A program made the translations under genes and the position numbers. This document shows, piece after piece, positions 47,601 through 54,950 of a stretch of 64,000 nucleotides of DNA (position 1 is its first letter; every line of letters begins with the position of its first letter). The notes under the pieces were generated by a model. The model did no database searches. It had not been told where the DNA came from and saw only the letters and a list, made by a program, of their open reading frames with translations. Origin of the DNA: Owenia fusiformis (Eukaryota; Annelida; Polychaeta; Sabellida; Oweniidae). The DNA lies in contig CAIIXF020000006.1 in assembly GCA_903813345.2 (NCBI GenBank), forward strand, positions 21,523,936 to 21,587,935. The letters are read 5' to 3'.

Positions 47601-48083
47601 AATCCCGCGAATGTTGATAAAAAAAATTGGCCTATAAGCGCAATCACGCAAATCCCTTAAATGTCCCGCGAAATCCCGCGAATTTAGTTGATGTCCCGCA
47701 AAATCCCGCGAATTTTGGGCACTGGGTCTAAAAATCTGTCCCGCGAGAAAATCTTTGGGGGTTGACAGTACTGTATTAGATATATCTACATGTGCGACAG
47801 CATTTAATTTTCATAGCTTTTGCAATTCTTTATGATCCCCACTGTAATGACCTTTTGATTTCTTATTTTTTAGGTTTTACTAACGCAATAAAACAGTGAA
47901 ATAATTTCGAATGTTCCCGGGAAAAAGTAAATCACCTGGATTATCATCCATGACGAAACCATCTTCGTCTTCGGAATCATATTCTGAGTCCTGTCCGTCT
48001 TGAAGAGCTAACTTTAGACGTTCTATATCATCTGCTATTTTCTGCCTATCGTTCCAATCCTCTAACTTAACTGAACTAGCCAT
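11333..48083 (-). CDS. SNAPC4: SNAPC4 (SNAP190), snRNA-activating protein complex subunit 4, complete
   Basis: Minus-strand coding exons in order: 47936-48083, 41576-41646, 40391-40591, 39833-39946, 28429-28507, 28022-28103, 27685-27789, 27312-27390, 26868-27032, 26383-26456, 25891-25973, 25513-25616, 25110-25299, 21475-21593, 19775-19850, 19071-19304, 18463-18656, 16305-16424, 15845-15855, 15598-15750, 14892-15010, 14335-14420, 13965-14066, 12642-13558, 12101-12327, 11333-11643. They total 4164 bases (1387 residues; human is about 1470) and every phase agrees. Blocks shared with human SNAPC4 are [27 protein letters not shown], the Myb repeats and the C-terminal YQALKARF...PALLSTIGP. SNAPc binds the proximal sequence element of snRNA genes and directs transcription by RNA polymerases II and III; this subunit supplies the Myb DNA-binding region and the scaffold. 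Intron 4 holds an antisense sulfotransferase gene. The exon 16 donor is slightly uncertain (GTATTG at 19070 or GTTGCA further on). Confidence 0.93.
12642..13558 (-). CDS. SNAPC4: SNAPC4 exon 24, large C-terminal exon with SNAPC2-contact-like segment
   Basis: The largest exon (917 bp). It contains a proline-rich block ([16 protein letters not shown]), an acidic low-complexity stretch, and YQALKARF followed by [13 protein letters not shown]. The last segment matches human YLLLRARF and FTLPALLATLAP in the C-terminal region reported to contact SNAPC2. The frame seems to stop at TAA just after KYKKRK, but that TAA lies inside a canonical donor (AA|GTAAGTG), and the next exon continues in phase. 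Confidence 0.88.
14620..14772. mobile_element. Foldback MITE, family B, copy 1 (SNAPC4 intron 21)
   Basis: Arms containing TATAATGGTTGATTCTGTAT and its reverse complement are separated by about 30 bp. The same structure, ending in TATAATGGTTCATTCTGTAT, occurs at 46606-46766. No coding capacity. Confidence 0.7.
15171..15491. mobile_element. AGTGATCTCCCCA-ended repeat, copy in SNAPC4 intron 20
   Basis: Starts CAGTGATCTCCCCAGG and ends with GGGGGAGATCACTG, giving inverted ends. The interior has GTGGGTGCAAAT-type blocks. Related pieces occur at about 16455-16627, 21630-21720 and 26515-26690, all in SNAPC4 introns. Confidence 0.55.
15845..15855 (-). CDS. SNAPC4: SNAPC4 exon 19, predicted 11-nt microexon
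   Basis: Exon 18 ends in phase 0, but the only long open frame after the good acceptor at 15751 needs two preceding bases. Between them lies a strong acceptor (TTTCTTCTTCACTTACAG), then 11 bases GCGAAAAGGAG, then donor GTGAAC. Inserting these 11 bases restores phase exactly and reads AKR plus a split serine codon. The alternative is a weak acceptor inside the next exon. No transcript was available to confirm it. Confidence 0.65.
16803..18415 (-). mobile_element. 5'-truncated non-LTR (LINE) retrotransposon, 3' part of reverse transcriptase ORF, broken
   Basis: Lies in SNAPC4 intron 17 on the same strand as the gene. The frame contains [19 protein letters not shown] and [10 protein letters not shown], the reverse-transcriptase motifs with the catalytic YADD. 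It continues ([14 protein letters not shown], then [10 protein letters not shown] and CLQWKSL) through at least one frameshift near 17790 and a stop near 17605. The 3' end meets a T-rich tract on the plus strand at about 16803. A related 3' tail with the same CCAATCGCC block lies at about 43484-43790. It was once a self-copying retroelement and is inactive now. The upstream edge lies about 50 bp from the exon 17 donor. Confidence 0.85.
19927..20811. mobile_element. Non-autonomous hAT-like element with 8-bp target duplication
   Basis: GTAAGCAC occurs at 19919-19926 and again at 20812-20819. Between them, the ends TAGAGGTGTAACTC and GAGTTACACCTCTA are perfect inverted repeats. An 8-bp duplication with TAGAGGTG-type ends fits the hAT superfamily. 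The 885-bp interior is rich in ACTCGAGTT-type motifs near both ends and has no transposase. It sits in SNAPC4 intron 14. Confidence 0.85.
21475..27390 (-). CDS. SNAPC4: SNAPC4 exons 8-14, Myb repeat block (Rh, Ra, Rb, Rc, Rd)
   Basis: The joined exons give the SNAPC4-specific four and a half Myb repeats over residues of about 283-530. The half repeat ends in [10 protein letters not shown]. Ra starts [11 protein letters not shown] and Rb starts [11 protein letters not shown]. Rc starts [11 protein letters not shown] and contains [18 protein letters not shown]. Rd starts [11 protein letters not shown] and contains [11 protein letters not shown]. The spaced tryptophans expected of Myb helices are mostly present; tyrosine or leucine replaces some, as in vertebrate SNAPC4. 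This part contacts the proximal sequence element. A 2.9-kb transposon (22141-25055) separates exons 13 and 14. Confidence 0.92.
22141..25055. mobile_element. 2.9-kb Tc1/mariner-like element with CCATGG-rich arms (SNAPC4 intron 13)
   Basis: The left end, CAGGGTGTCTCAAAAAAAGG, follows a TA; the right end is the inverted form, CCTTTTTTTGAGACACCTTG, followed by TA. The TA duplication and CAGGGTGTC ends are typical of the Tc1/mariner group. Subterminal arms (about 22740-22960 and 24720-24910) are inverted copies of each other, packed with CCATGG palindromes. Further CCATGG clusters occur at about 23415-23595. No transposase frame was recognised. The right end lies 54 bp from the exon 13 donor. Confidence 0.8.
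28429..28507 (-). CDS. SNAPC4: SNAPC4 exon 5, first exon after the 11.3-kb host intron
   Basis: Encodes [15 protein letters not shown], which aligns with human GPPANEDTREKAAQG directly after PYFKD of exon 4. The match fixes the join across the long intron that hosts the sulfotransferase gene. Acceptor is TTTCCAG, donor is T|GTAAGT. Confidence 0.9.
29318..30476. mobile_element. Element with TCCCATCGAAC inverted ends carrying a tandem array
   Basis: TCCCATCGAAC at the left and GTTCGATGGGA at the right bound the segment. Inside are five copies of a 135- to 155-bp unit (GTGTCATTAGACAGTGTGCC at 29360, 29494, 29630, 29785 and 29939). Each carries AAAATGGCGGCCATTTT-type palindromes. A GACG/TACG microsatellite follows near the right end. 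A highly diverged relative may lie at about 40690-41450. Confidence 0.6.
30322..30437. repeat. GACG/TACG tetranucleotide microsatellite
   Basis: About 28 units of GACG interrupted by TACG. Because CGTACG is palindromic, both strands read similarly and produce spurious RTDGRTDV or RPSVRTSV frames. Confidence 0.95.
30844..37586 (+). CDS. Cytosolic sulfotransferase (SULT-like), nested in SNAPC4 intron 4
   Basis: Exons: 30844-31000, 32329-32411, about 33999-34074, 35767-35905, 36411-36505, 36928-37105, 37474-37586. This gives about 280 residues, against roughly 295 for the family. Family blocks in order: YMRSGTY (PAPS 5'-phosphosulfate loop, usually PKSGTTW), PPRIFKTHG with the catalytic histidine, [15 protein letters not shown] (3'-phosphate loop with its Arg and Ser), TWEDFFA, SSWFDF with WWKHRD, LNYEAM, and [13 protein letters not shown]. 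Sulfotransferases move sulfate from PAPS to hydroxyl or amine groups of small molecules in the cytosol. The start is ATG at 30844. The exon 2 to 3 junction is unresolved: the exon 2 donor GTTTAA is weak, phase does not close, and about 15-20 residues expected before KTH are missing. An upstream extension to 33974 would add VPWL. The loop lysine is arginine here. Confidence 0.88.
31252..32041. repeat. 30-bp minisatellite in sulfotransferase intron 1
   Basis: About 25 units of GGTAATCTTCAAATTCTCAA followed by CTGGGTGAAT. Some 33-bp variants contain ATATGTCACAG. Both unit lengths are multiples of three, so both strands stay open for 180-210 codons ([10 protein letters not shown] on plus, [10 protein letters not shown] on minus). 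There is no start context, homology or splice logic for a protein. Confidence 0.95.
32888..33061. mobile_element. MITE family C, copy 1 (sulfotransferase intron 2)
   Basis: Ends CAGGGGTTTCATTAG and CTAGTGTAACCCCTGA are roughly inverted, and the interior has several GCCTGTTG blocks. A near-identical copy is at 35976-36150 in intron 4 of the same gene. Confidence 0.7.
33108..33256. mobile_element. Foldback MITE, family A, copy 2
   Basis: Same palindrome as at 8838-8982, with ATAGGATATCCTATGATTTT and its inverse at the ends and AAGCGAACAAG in the centre. It lies in sulfotransferase intron 2. Confidence 0.65.
33345..33560. repeat. Retroposon-like tail fragment with ACACCCCAGG block
   Basis: An AT-rich segment with ATGACACCCCAGGGGGTGTA, resembling the stretch at about 40265-40375 (AAGACACCCCAGGCGGTTTA). 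The shared layout (T/A-rich lead, then the CCCCAGG block) suggests two copies of a LINE or SINE 3' tail. Class uncertain. Confidence 0.4.
34484..34894 (+). pseudogene. Crypton-type tyrosine recombinase N-terminal fragment, broken
   Basis: From 34484 one frame reads [15 protein letters not shown]. After a probable frameshift near 34535, another reads [44 protein letters not shown] and [16 protein letters not shown]. The KDG-x-YY...SLQSIR...R-I pattern is known from the N-terminal core-binding region of Crypton-derived recombinase proteins (including domains in ZMYM2-like and QRICH1-like proteins). The catalytic half is absent. It sits inside intron 3 of the sulfotransferase, same strand, and is presumably a dead insertion. 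Confidence 0.5.
35456..35610. mobile_element. Foldback MITE in sulfotransferase intron 3
   Basis: Arms CAAATATTTCATTCTATG and its inverse enclose a second palindrome (CAATGATTTTTGCAGCATGT) around CGCCCTTCGGGCTGCGGGC. No coding capacity. Confidence 0.65.
35976..36150. mobile_element. MITE family C, copy 2 (sulfotransferase intron 4)
   Basis: Near-identical to 32888-33061: TCAGGGATTTCATTAG at the left, CTAGTGAAACCCCTGA at the right, and GCCTGTTG repeats inside. Confidence 0.7.
36486..36840. repeat. About 41-bp minisatellite built from the exon 5/intron 5 junction of the sulfotransferase
   Basis: The exon 5 end (CTCAACTATGAGGCAATGTT then CAAG) and the start of the intron (GTGAAATTATTTACTTT) are repeated about eight times into the intron. 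Most units keep a TTCAAGGTGAAA-like or TTTAAGGTGAA-like 5' splice site and part of the exon's LNYEAMFK coding. Some units have lost the GT. Confidence 0.85.
37597..37602 (+). terminator. Polyadenylation signal AATAAA of the sulfotransferase gene
   Basis: AATAAA begins 11 bases after the TAG at 37584-37586. It is the canonical hexamer and suggests a very short 3' untranslated region. Confidence 0.6.
37719..38877. mobile_element. 1.16-kb mariner-like foldback element with broken transposase
   Basis: CAGGGTGTCCAAAA at the left and the inverted TTTTGGACACCCTG at the right are flanked by TA. Plus-strand frames hold decayed mariner transposase blocks: [22 protein letters not shown], and [17 protein letters not shown] with the conserved final acidic residue. 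The C-terminal RRGAH-type block appears twice, on the plus strand near the right end (CIERRSAHF) and on the minus strand near the left end ([11 protein letters not shown]). The left arm is thus an inverted copy of the right. Several stops and frameshifts make it inactive. A MITE (38496-38677) is inserted in the right arm. Confidence 0.8.
38496..38677. mobile_element. MITE family D copy 1 (GTGAAACCTGTAAAGTGG type)
   Basis: Begins GTGAAACCTGTAAAGTGGAG and ends ACAGGTTTCACTGTA. The interior has repeated AAGTGGAACACCTCT-type units. It is inserted in the mariner-like foldback. Other copies: 55211-55379, and halves at 53362-53452 and 54860-54950. Confidence 0.75.
38956..39785. mobile_element. About 0.8-kb element with AAGCCTTGCCCAAG inverted ends, beside SNAPC4 exon 4
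   Basis: GGAAGCCTTGCCCAAG at the left and CTTGGGCAAGGCTAAGGAAG at the right are inverted. An inner pair, ACCGCCTTGTACCAA and TTGTACAAGGCGGT, supports this. A related segment is at about 41995-42375 (shared TTCATCATGCAAATA-type and AACAAGGCGGTG blocks). The right edge lies about 50 bp from the exon 4 donor. Confidence 0.6.
40391..40591 (-). CDS. SNAPC4: SNAPC4 exon 3, conserved N-terminal helix
   Basis: Encodes [16 protein letters not shown] and LTQNRERQ, closely matching human PETCLQLNMVYQEVI and LAQNREQQ. In human SNAP190 this N-terminal region takes part in assembly with the small SNAPc subunits. Both borders are phase 0, after acceptor TTTTAG and before donor CAG|GTAAAA. This is one of the best anchors for the gene identity. 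Confidence 0.92.
40690..41450. repeat. Highly diverged tandem repeat in SNAPC4 intron 2/3 region
   Basis: Units of roughly 110-130 bp, each with GGCCATTTTGAAA-type, TTTGAACCAAAT-type and TATTTGAGTTATCA blocks, in at least five copies. They resemble the array at 29340-30030 in their GGCCATTTT and GAGTTAT motifs, so they may be an old member of the same family. Confidence 0.45.
43420..44113. mobile_element. Foldback element with an inserted LINE tail
   Basis: Arms containing GGGGTTACTTCGTCATGGG and CTATTTCGACCATGGG recur inverted at about 44040-44100. A T-tract at 43483-43500 starts a 3' LINE tail (TTATTCATTC and CCAATCGCCCGAAGGCATTA, as at 16803 onward). The tail is interpreted as inserted inside the foldback. 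SNAPC4 intron 1. Confidence 0.6.
44119..45099. mobile_element. 981-bp Tc1/mariner-like foldback element
   Basis: Starts after TA with CAGTGGGGGACAAAAATAAA and ends with the near-perfect inverse before TA. The arms match for about 380 bp (including ACTCCCAGAATGCAACATC and CGCAATCGGGCGACAAAATC). The centre is itself palindromic around ACACTGAGGTAAGAATTTAA. No open frame of interest. A TGGGGATCATAAAGAATTGC core is shared, inverted, with about 47783-47852. Confidence 0.8.
45523..46440. mobile_element. 918-bp foldback element, nested
   Basis: TCTAGAAAGGGTTTGTAG at the left and CTACAAACCCTATCTAGA at the right begin long inverted arms. The arms carry GGTACCCGG clusters, TTCAAAATTGAGCTAGAAGC and a GCGATCGCACC block. 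A single diverged arm copy lies at about 60880-61165. The element sits inside the hAT-like composite. Confidence 0.75.
46606..46766. mobile_element. Foldback MITE, family B, copy 2
   Basis: Arms TATAATGGTTCATTCTGTAT and inverse, with GAGCGTAGCGAACGAG at the loop. Same family as 14620-14772, and nested in the hAT-like composite. Confidence 0.7.
47936..48083 (-). CDS. SNAPC4: SNAPC4 exon 1 with start codon
   Basis: Encodes [14 protein letters not shown] and an acidic stretch ([11 protein letters not shown]), then splits a GAT codon at donor CCAG|GTGATT. Human SNAPC4 also begins with a charged helix followed by an acidic run. The ATG is the only one in frame before the acidic block. The joined frame with exon 2 reads [11 protein letters not shown]. 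Confidence 0.85.
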
Positions 48084-48485
48084 TGTTACTAAGACGTTAG
48101 CAAATTAATAATGACAATTTTGAGCTTCTCTGAAGGCCCATGCCTCCATTTTGCGTTGCGTCAGATGGCAAACTTTTTAACGGAAATTATACAGAATGTT
48201 TTATCAATTTATTTTACTGTCATATTTCTTATTTTCAGTTTGAATCAAATTAAAATCACTCACTTGAAAATTGATTGTTACTGAAATACTTATTTGATTT
48301 AAGTAAAATAATTTGTTAAATTTCGTTGTTTGATTTTCATCAAGTTTGACACACAACTCTTCTCCAAAACACAATTTGGGTGTTTTTATTTTATTGTAAA
48401 TAAACCCTATTTTAGTGCTCAAAATGCCCCCATGGTGTACTAATAGGCGATCTACGTGTAAAGATATGATATAGTCTATATGAAA

Positions 48486-48523
48486 CAACAGGAATATGAA
48501 TCCTGAGAACACAGGAGACTCGG
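48486..48523 (+). other. Weak candidate first exon, divergent from SNAPC4
   Basis: ATG at 48496 begins MNPENTGDS and meets the strong donor TCG|GTAAGTAC at 48522/48523. It lies about 410 bp upstream of the SNAPC4 start on the opposite strand, where a bidirectional promoter would be plausible. No second exon can be linked with confidence, so this may be chance. Confidence 0.25.
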
Positions 48524-48599
48524 TAAGTACCTATAGTTTCTTGTCTATTTTCATGGTGGACATGTCAAAGTTGCTCCAAACTTGACACAAATTCCTGAA

Positions 48600-51500
48600 A
48601 TTGAAACCTCAATTTTACTTATGTAGGGCTCTACCCAATGCTTGTGTGATATATACAACATCTTGATGGAGACATGTCTTATGATAATTTACTAGGATGT
48701 GTCCAGAAAACATTGGAACAGATCTACGCCATTGGCCTGGGGCCATGGGAAGTTCTCCATTTAGGCCTATTAGTATATGAATACTCCAGATTTGGCATCT
48801 TGAATCCCAAAAAACTGGCTCCGCCCTGAGATGTTGCTATTCACTGACATTACAACTGGCAAGAAATTCATAAACCATACTATCGAAAGGTTTATACTTA
48901 CAATACAAAGCTGATACAAATTAATTGATAAGTCGTATAGTTGGCATATTTTCTTGAATTTTAACATTTAATGTCCCAAACTCCCCCAAACAAATACTCT
49001 GATTGGTTTTAACTTTAGTGCGCATGCGCACGATGTGTGCCATGTTTTTTTCTTGTGATTACATTTCGTTCCATGGAGTTTGTGTTTTAGTGTAACTTCC
49101 GCAAAAATAGCGGACTAATGACAGAACTAACAGGTAAAATCACTTCAAAATTTAAGAGAACTTTTTAAGAGTCTCAGGGGTATATCGGCAAATCCATTTT
49201 GGTATGGGCACTCTCTGTTTAGTTTGAAAACCCACCCTTTATTATTTACTGTCAGCACTATACCAATTCCGTTATGTGTTTTTAATTTTTTATTTATGGA
49301 ATAAGACCAAATCTTGCAATTTAAAATCTGAAACGGGAAAAATGTTTAAATTGGCGGCATTTGAATTTGTAATTATGACATCCTTTAGATTAGCCTATTC
49401 ACTCATGACAGGCGGAGTGAGGAACAATTCTAAATTTTCCGATTTGTTTCATTATTTTTATTTGATCAATAAAGCCAGTTTGAGGTAAGAAAAAAAAATG
49501 GAATGACAAGCATTAAGTCAATGATCTCAATTCAGCCACCAAGGGAATAGTGATATAAAGTCTCTGAGTAAAATTAATTATCATTTAATTTGCTGAATAG
49601 CATTTTGTCATATACATGTTTAATATTTTCAAATGTTCTGAAAGTGAGGCTAGCAATGATACAACAGATGACGAGGTTTCCAATTTAATTCTATAGATTA
49701 ATTTAAATGCAATATATCCATTCCAAAACCAATATAATACAGTAGGTATATATTCTAGGAATATATGAGGCCCAGAGTTCTTTTTTAGGAAGCAAAATCT
49801 GACTGTTTGGAAAGGGTATTCTATAAACACGCTCTGGTAAAAATATTAACAATACTTATATTCTAAATGCAGTTTCTGCTAATTATAAATATCTTAATAC
49901 ACATACGTTACTATATAGTTATACTGTGGTTCTTATTTCCTATATGGTAAGCTTTAATTACTTGAATAAATATTGCAGGTACCAATATCCTGTAAATTAC
50001 CGAAGTACTGTACTAGACTTCACAAGATGTGCCATATTATATTGTATAATGAGAATTTCCTAATTTCAATGCCATTTAGTAAAATTGACATGTCATACAA
50101 AATTTGATAACATTTAGTTCAAATATTTTTGATAAACAGTTAGGGGAGAAGGTGTCCAGTTATCAACAGTAGTGGAATAACAAAGTTCATTTCAACAATA
50201 ACTTAAATTTTTTATTTTCGACGTTTCGCTAATCATTACCCTGCGTGCAGAGTCTAGTTAAACTACAAGACGAAGCTCTCTTTTAAGAAGTGAAGTCAAA
50301 CGAATGCAAAGGGTAGCTAATCATCCAACTAGCTATTACATTCAAAATGGAAGTACACAGTTATATTATGAACTTAAGTTATTATTAATATGTTACCAGA
50401 GTGATGAATTTACACAGAAAAGTTCATTTCATAATTGTTTGACCCCCTCCCCTCATCTACTAACAAAATGTTAAAATGTTGATTTGTCTTTCACTTGAGT
50501 ATTGAATAAGATCAACACTATTCACTAATGAAACCATCATTTACCCCTCCCCTTAATGAAACTTAACGACTGTTGATGATTGGAAACCATCCCTCACCTG
50601 AAAATTCTTGAATATATTTTATCAGCATGCAATGTGTTTTAAAAGTTGCAATACTTTTAATTTTATTATTCATTTAAAAGAGAATATTGATCAGCAACAG
50701 GGTACGGTGTATACTCAAGGTCAAAAACCATATAATTATGTGGCTATTCTATACATTTGAGGCATTTTGGATGTCATTCAACTATTTCATGTTTAAAAGG
50801 AAAAAGCAGTGATGCGATTCAAAACATGAAAGTATTATCAATAATGGTGTAATCATGTTTAATCCATCAGTCAGTAATATCAGTTTGTTTACTGTATCAT
50901 TGCAGTTTTTCATCAAGCATTTTATATGTATCACACTTTTCCCATAAAACACACAACACACACATTCATACACACACCAATCCAGTTGGCATTTGCACTC
51001 AATATTTATTAATAGCTTCAAATGACCAGCATATATTATAATAAAGAGGGTGGAGGGGGTACTAGAAAGACTAGAGTACATTTGTAGAACTATGAACTAC
51101 TTTGGCTTACTTCTATGACTTTCAACTATATGATCATAGGAGAGGAGGAAGAAATGAAATCATGGCATATTTAACTGCTGTAGTATCTCTAGTTGTGTGT
51201 TCCAATGTTTATTATGTGTCTGTATATGGATAAGGCAAGATAACAATACAGGCAACAAAGATAATAATAGAAGGAAGAAGTCTCTTGTTTTTTCCTGTTC
51301 TATAGTTTCACTTCCTTGATTCTTAATTACACAAAGAGCAGATAAAGTCTTCTTGTATGTTTAAACAACAGCAAGTCAAGATTTTGTAGAAATAGCATGA
51401 ACCTAAAACTTCAGCTGTAGTGTCTATTGTGGTTTTATATATACACTGAGTGTTGGAATAGTAAGACGAAGCTCTCTTTTAAAGGGGAGACAAGGCCTGT

Positions 51501-52300
51501 AGAGGGAAAATTAGATAAATTTTACTTTTTCCGAGTTATCAGGGCAACACTTGGCAACATTTGAAATACCTATTTTCTTAAGATATATGAATAAACTATC
51601 AATTTCAGCATAAATTCAGTTCAAAGCTTCTACAAGGGGAGTCCCACTTATATATTTTAAAGATACACCACGTTTCAAGATGAATATCAGCTGAAATAAT
51701 GTTCATCTGGAGGTTGTTGCACCTTTAAGAAGGAAAATTTAACTGTTGAAAAGAGTGGGCCTAATATGACTCATGAAGTGGCTTGTTGGTTTAGTGGATA
51801 TCTTATGTTTGGTTTGCACCTTTTTGAGCTCTGATTAAATGGCTTGGTAAATTCAGGTCACTGAGTCATGTAGATATCAATATCAGTAATATTGACTTAT
51901 ATGATAAATTTCAAATCATTCATTGTGTTCCAGATACAATTTCAATTACAATTGGAATATTACATCTTTCAATAGATGTCACTTATCAAAATAAAGCAAT
52001 TTTTCAATTTATAATTTTGACTTGATAATTGTTGCAGGATATAAGCTACTCATAAGCTACATCATAGAATTTAGGGGTTGTATAAAAATGTTATAGTTGT
52101 ATATCATGTCATTTTCATTATCTATATGATCCTGGATTTGAGTTTATCCATTGAAGCAGTTTGGTGCCTACAGATCTTTTATTTGTATTAAAACTTACTT
52201 GCTATTGTGTTTTGAATATATGTTGTCAATTAGGAGTCATATCAAAATTTTGAAATCATCTATACGAGTATTTCACTATTTTAGAGATCAATAGTAATCA
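48600..52300. other. Stretch without a supported gene
   Basis: AT-rich sequence on both strands with no exon-like frame flanked by credible splice sites. An ATG with MTELTG before a GTAAAA donor at about 49122-49134 is too short to call. The CTCTCTTTTAA repeat occurs at about 50275 and 51467. Confidence 0.4.
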
Positions 52301-52620
52301 ATGATTTGGTTGGCGGAAGGGGTATACAAATGCATTTTCTTAGTATGCATTATAAGTGCATGTTTCTTTCACTATAAGTACATGTTTCTTGGACTTAAAG
52401 TGCATGCTAAGAAAACTGGGATTGGGCATGATGTTTTAGAGTATCACCTTGACCTCTTATACAAAGGACAGAAGAGCAAAGGAAATTGAGGTGTGGGGGG
52501 GGGCTTTTGAGATTGCAGTTTTCATATGAATACTGCATGTATAGGTTTTCAGTATTTTGATATGGTTCCTTACTATCTCGTATTATTCACTATAAAATGC
52601 ATAACATTTTCTATTTGCTT

Positions 52621-52810
52621 TACAGTAACTAACTCTTGGCTGCTTGCTAACACTCACTCATACTAACACTCACTCTCTACTAACTCTCAGTACTAACACT
52701 CACCTGCTGCATTGTATGGAGGGAGGCTAGATGTTGTAATGGCTCAGTGATAATGCATGTATGAGATTATGTATAAGTTTGATGAACGACCACGGGATGA
52801 TGAAAATGAA
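52621..52810 (+). other. Candidate exon of an unidentified plus-strand gene
   Basis: A good acceptor (TTTGCTTTACAG) at 52620 and a strong donor (GAA|GTAAGTAC) at 52810 bound 190 bp. The first part is TAACACTCAC-rich and non-coding. An ATG at 52757, just after an in-frame stop, opens MYEIMYKFDERPRDDENE up to the donor in phase 0. I do not recognise the peptide and could not find a following exon. Confidence 0.35.
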
Positions 52811-53361
52811 GTAAGTACTGCCATCTATGTTTGCTTGTAGTCTTGCGTCAAGATTTGATCATCCAGTTTCTTTATTTCTAAAGAGAGCAGAGGCCTGAGA
52901 AGGGAAGGGGGTGTTTGGAAATAATGACTTGATGCAAGACTAATTATATTTTGTGCATGTTATGTTGTAAGATGCTATAGATAACTTAACATGGTTTATG
53001 TGCTGCATGTACATATTCTGATACACCTGACCCTCCCTTATCTGTGTGTAAGAGGATCAGAAAGGGGTGTGGCCAACTACTTAAATTACGGAAGATATGA
53101 ATCTATCATCCTTTGGTTAGAAGTTTGACTTTGGATCTCTAAGAAAAAAACTCTAATCAGTGTCAGCCTTTTCTTTTCATTTTGATAATGACCTCAAATT
53201 CGGTGTCATCATGACTTTGGAGTTTGAATATGAAATAAATGTCATCTACTTACAAAGGTATATATTCTGTGACTGTAATTCTTACAGTAACGTTGCTTTA
53301 TTGTGGATGACCTTTTCTTATAAGGTAATGCTTGATCACAAGTCTGTTTCTAAATCAAATA

Positions 53362-53452
53362 CAGTGAAACCTGTAAAGTGGAACACCTCTAGAAATAGAA
53401 CACCTCTGTTAGTGGAACACTTTTCAGAGTCCAAAGACCCATTGACTTAAAG
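53362..53452. mobile_element. MITE family D, left half
   Basis: ACAGTGAAACCTGTAAAGTG through to CCATTGACTTA matches the left half of the full copies at 38496 and 55211, then stops. The matching right half is at 54860-54950. Confidence 0.6.
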
Positions 53453-54859
53453 ATCTAATAGCAAAGGTTTTGCAAAAATAAATCAATGCAGTGTAAAACA
53501 AATGTATGTATAATGAAGAAATAAATATTTAATGAAAAAAATAGATATGTGTTTGTAATATTGGTATTAACTTAAGATTAAAAAGTGTCAATATCTCTTT
53601 CATTTTTCAACAAATATAGGCTCACGTGACATATGACGCGGGGCAGTCAATTTTGATCTATCGTAGACCATATCAGTATCAAACTGCCGATATTTCAACC
53701 TCGTCTTGCGAGGCCATTTTTATTTGAAACATCTTGAATTTGGTGTCAAAATAAAGCTGGTCACGCCCACTTTCAGAGTTATCAATGAATCATTTACTAC
53801 GACTACTATATTCATTTAGGAGGCGTGTAAAGTTAACCAATCAGAAAGACAATTGCTCCATATATGACAGTTCATTAACATATTCAGTGCTTACTATTGT
53901 TTTTCGCGTCATGACAACACGAGTAGTAACCAATCAAAATGCCGTATTTTATCACGTGAGTTCAGAGTGACATGCACGACATGTAAGTTTAGTCTGAGCT
54001 GATCGCGAACAATTTCTTCTCGGAATTTGTCCAGAGAAATCAGCGATTCTAAATTAAGGTAGGATCTCCCATTTCTTCCTGTACAAGTTTTAACTTATCT
54101 CTATCGAATCCTAAAGTTTTGAATGAAGATATGAAGCATACGTTTAAAAACGAAGCGATTAATTTGACGATCTGATTTTGCAATTTGCAATGGCCAATTT
54201 ACTGCAAGTCTGCGTGTATTTGACAAGAGATAGCGCCAAGTCTTGTATCCGAATGCTTGTTAAGCCACTCAAAAACAAGATCCATATTTTCTAAATTTGA
54301 TAACTTTGCAGAGAGCCCGTTTTCATAACCTGTTTTCCGCGTCTAAATTCAAACTGAGTAGGATTATAGGATCGCTGGGATTCTCAGTCAATGGCAACGG
54401 GTCTTCATTCCAGAACGCTCATTTTTTAGTTGATTCTCCGTCATAGTACTTGTCTAAAGTCCATATCTGCTCTTTTACTGGCATACTTGGACATATTTCC
54501 CCTCCTTAAATTGTCCTCCTTAAATAACACCCTCTCGCCGATTTATATATAGCCATTTCCCAGAACCCGGGAGTCAGAATCGCTGATGTTTGCCATATTG
54601 AACATGTTGAAATATGTACTGTAATATCTGTAATACTAGGCATTGCCTGCTACACGTAAGGGTCACGTGACTAGCGCGATACAGGAAAAATGGGGAATTT
54701 CGAAACAACAATTTTTGGGTACTTTTATTGCAAATTTCAGGTATTTATAAGTGTTTGTGGTATAAAATATAATCCACAGACATAAATGAACATCCAAACT
54801 ACATATTTTATTACGTTTTGGAGCCTTTTTTGCTTTTAAAATGACATCTTTAATGTTAG

Positions 54860-54950
54860 ATGAACCTCTATAAGTAGAACACCTCCCAAGTGGAACAGGT
54901 AGTGTACAGGTAGTGCCAAAGGTGTTCCACTTAGACGGATTTTATGGTGA
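54860..54950. mobile_element. MITE family D, right half
   Basis: TGAACCTCTATAAGTAGAAC through to GGTGTTCCACTTAGACGG matches the right half of family D. Together with the left half at 53362-53452 it suggests one MITE split by a 1.4-kb insertion. Confidence 0.55.

Larger units (their letters stand above)
45106..47771. mobile_element. Candidate 2.7-kb hAT-like composite with 8-bp flanking duplication
   Basis: TGTATTAG occurs at 45098-45105 and at 47772-47779. The segment between opens CAGAGCTGTCAAGTGTCCCG and closes with TTGACAGTAC, giving imperfect CTGTCAA inverted ends. Both subterminal regions are packed with TCCCGCGAA or TCCCGCAAA motifs (45117-45235 and 47443-47755). Two other elements are nested inside. 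No transposase was seen. The ends are offset by two bases, so the superfamily is tentative. Confidence 0.55.
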
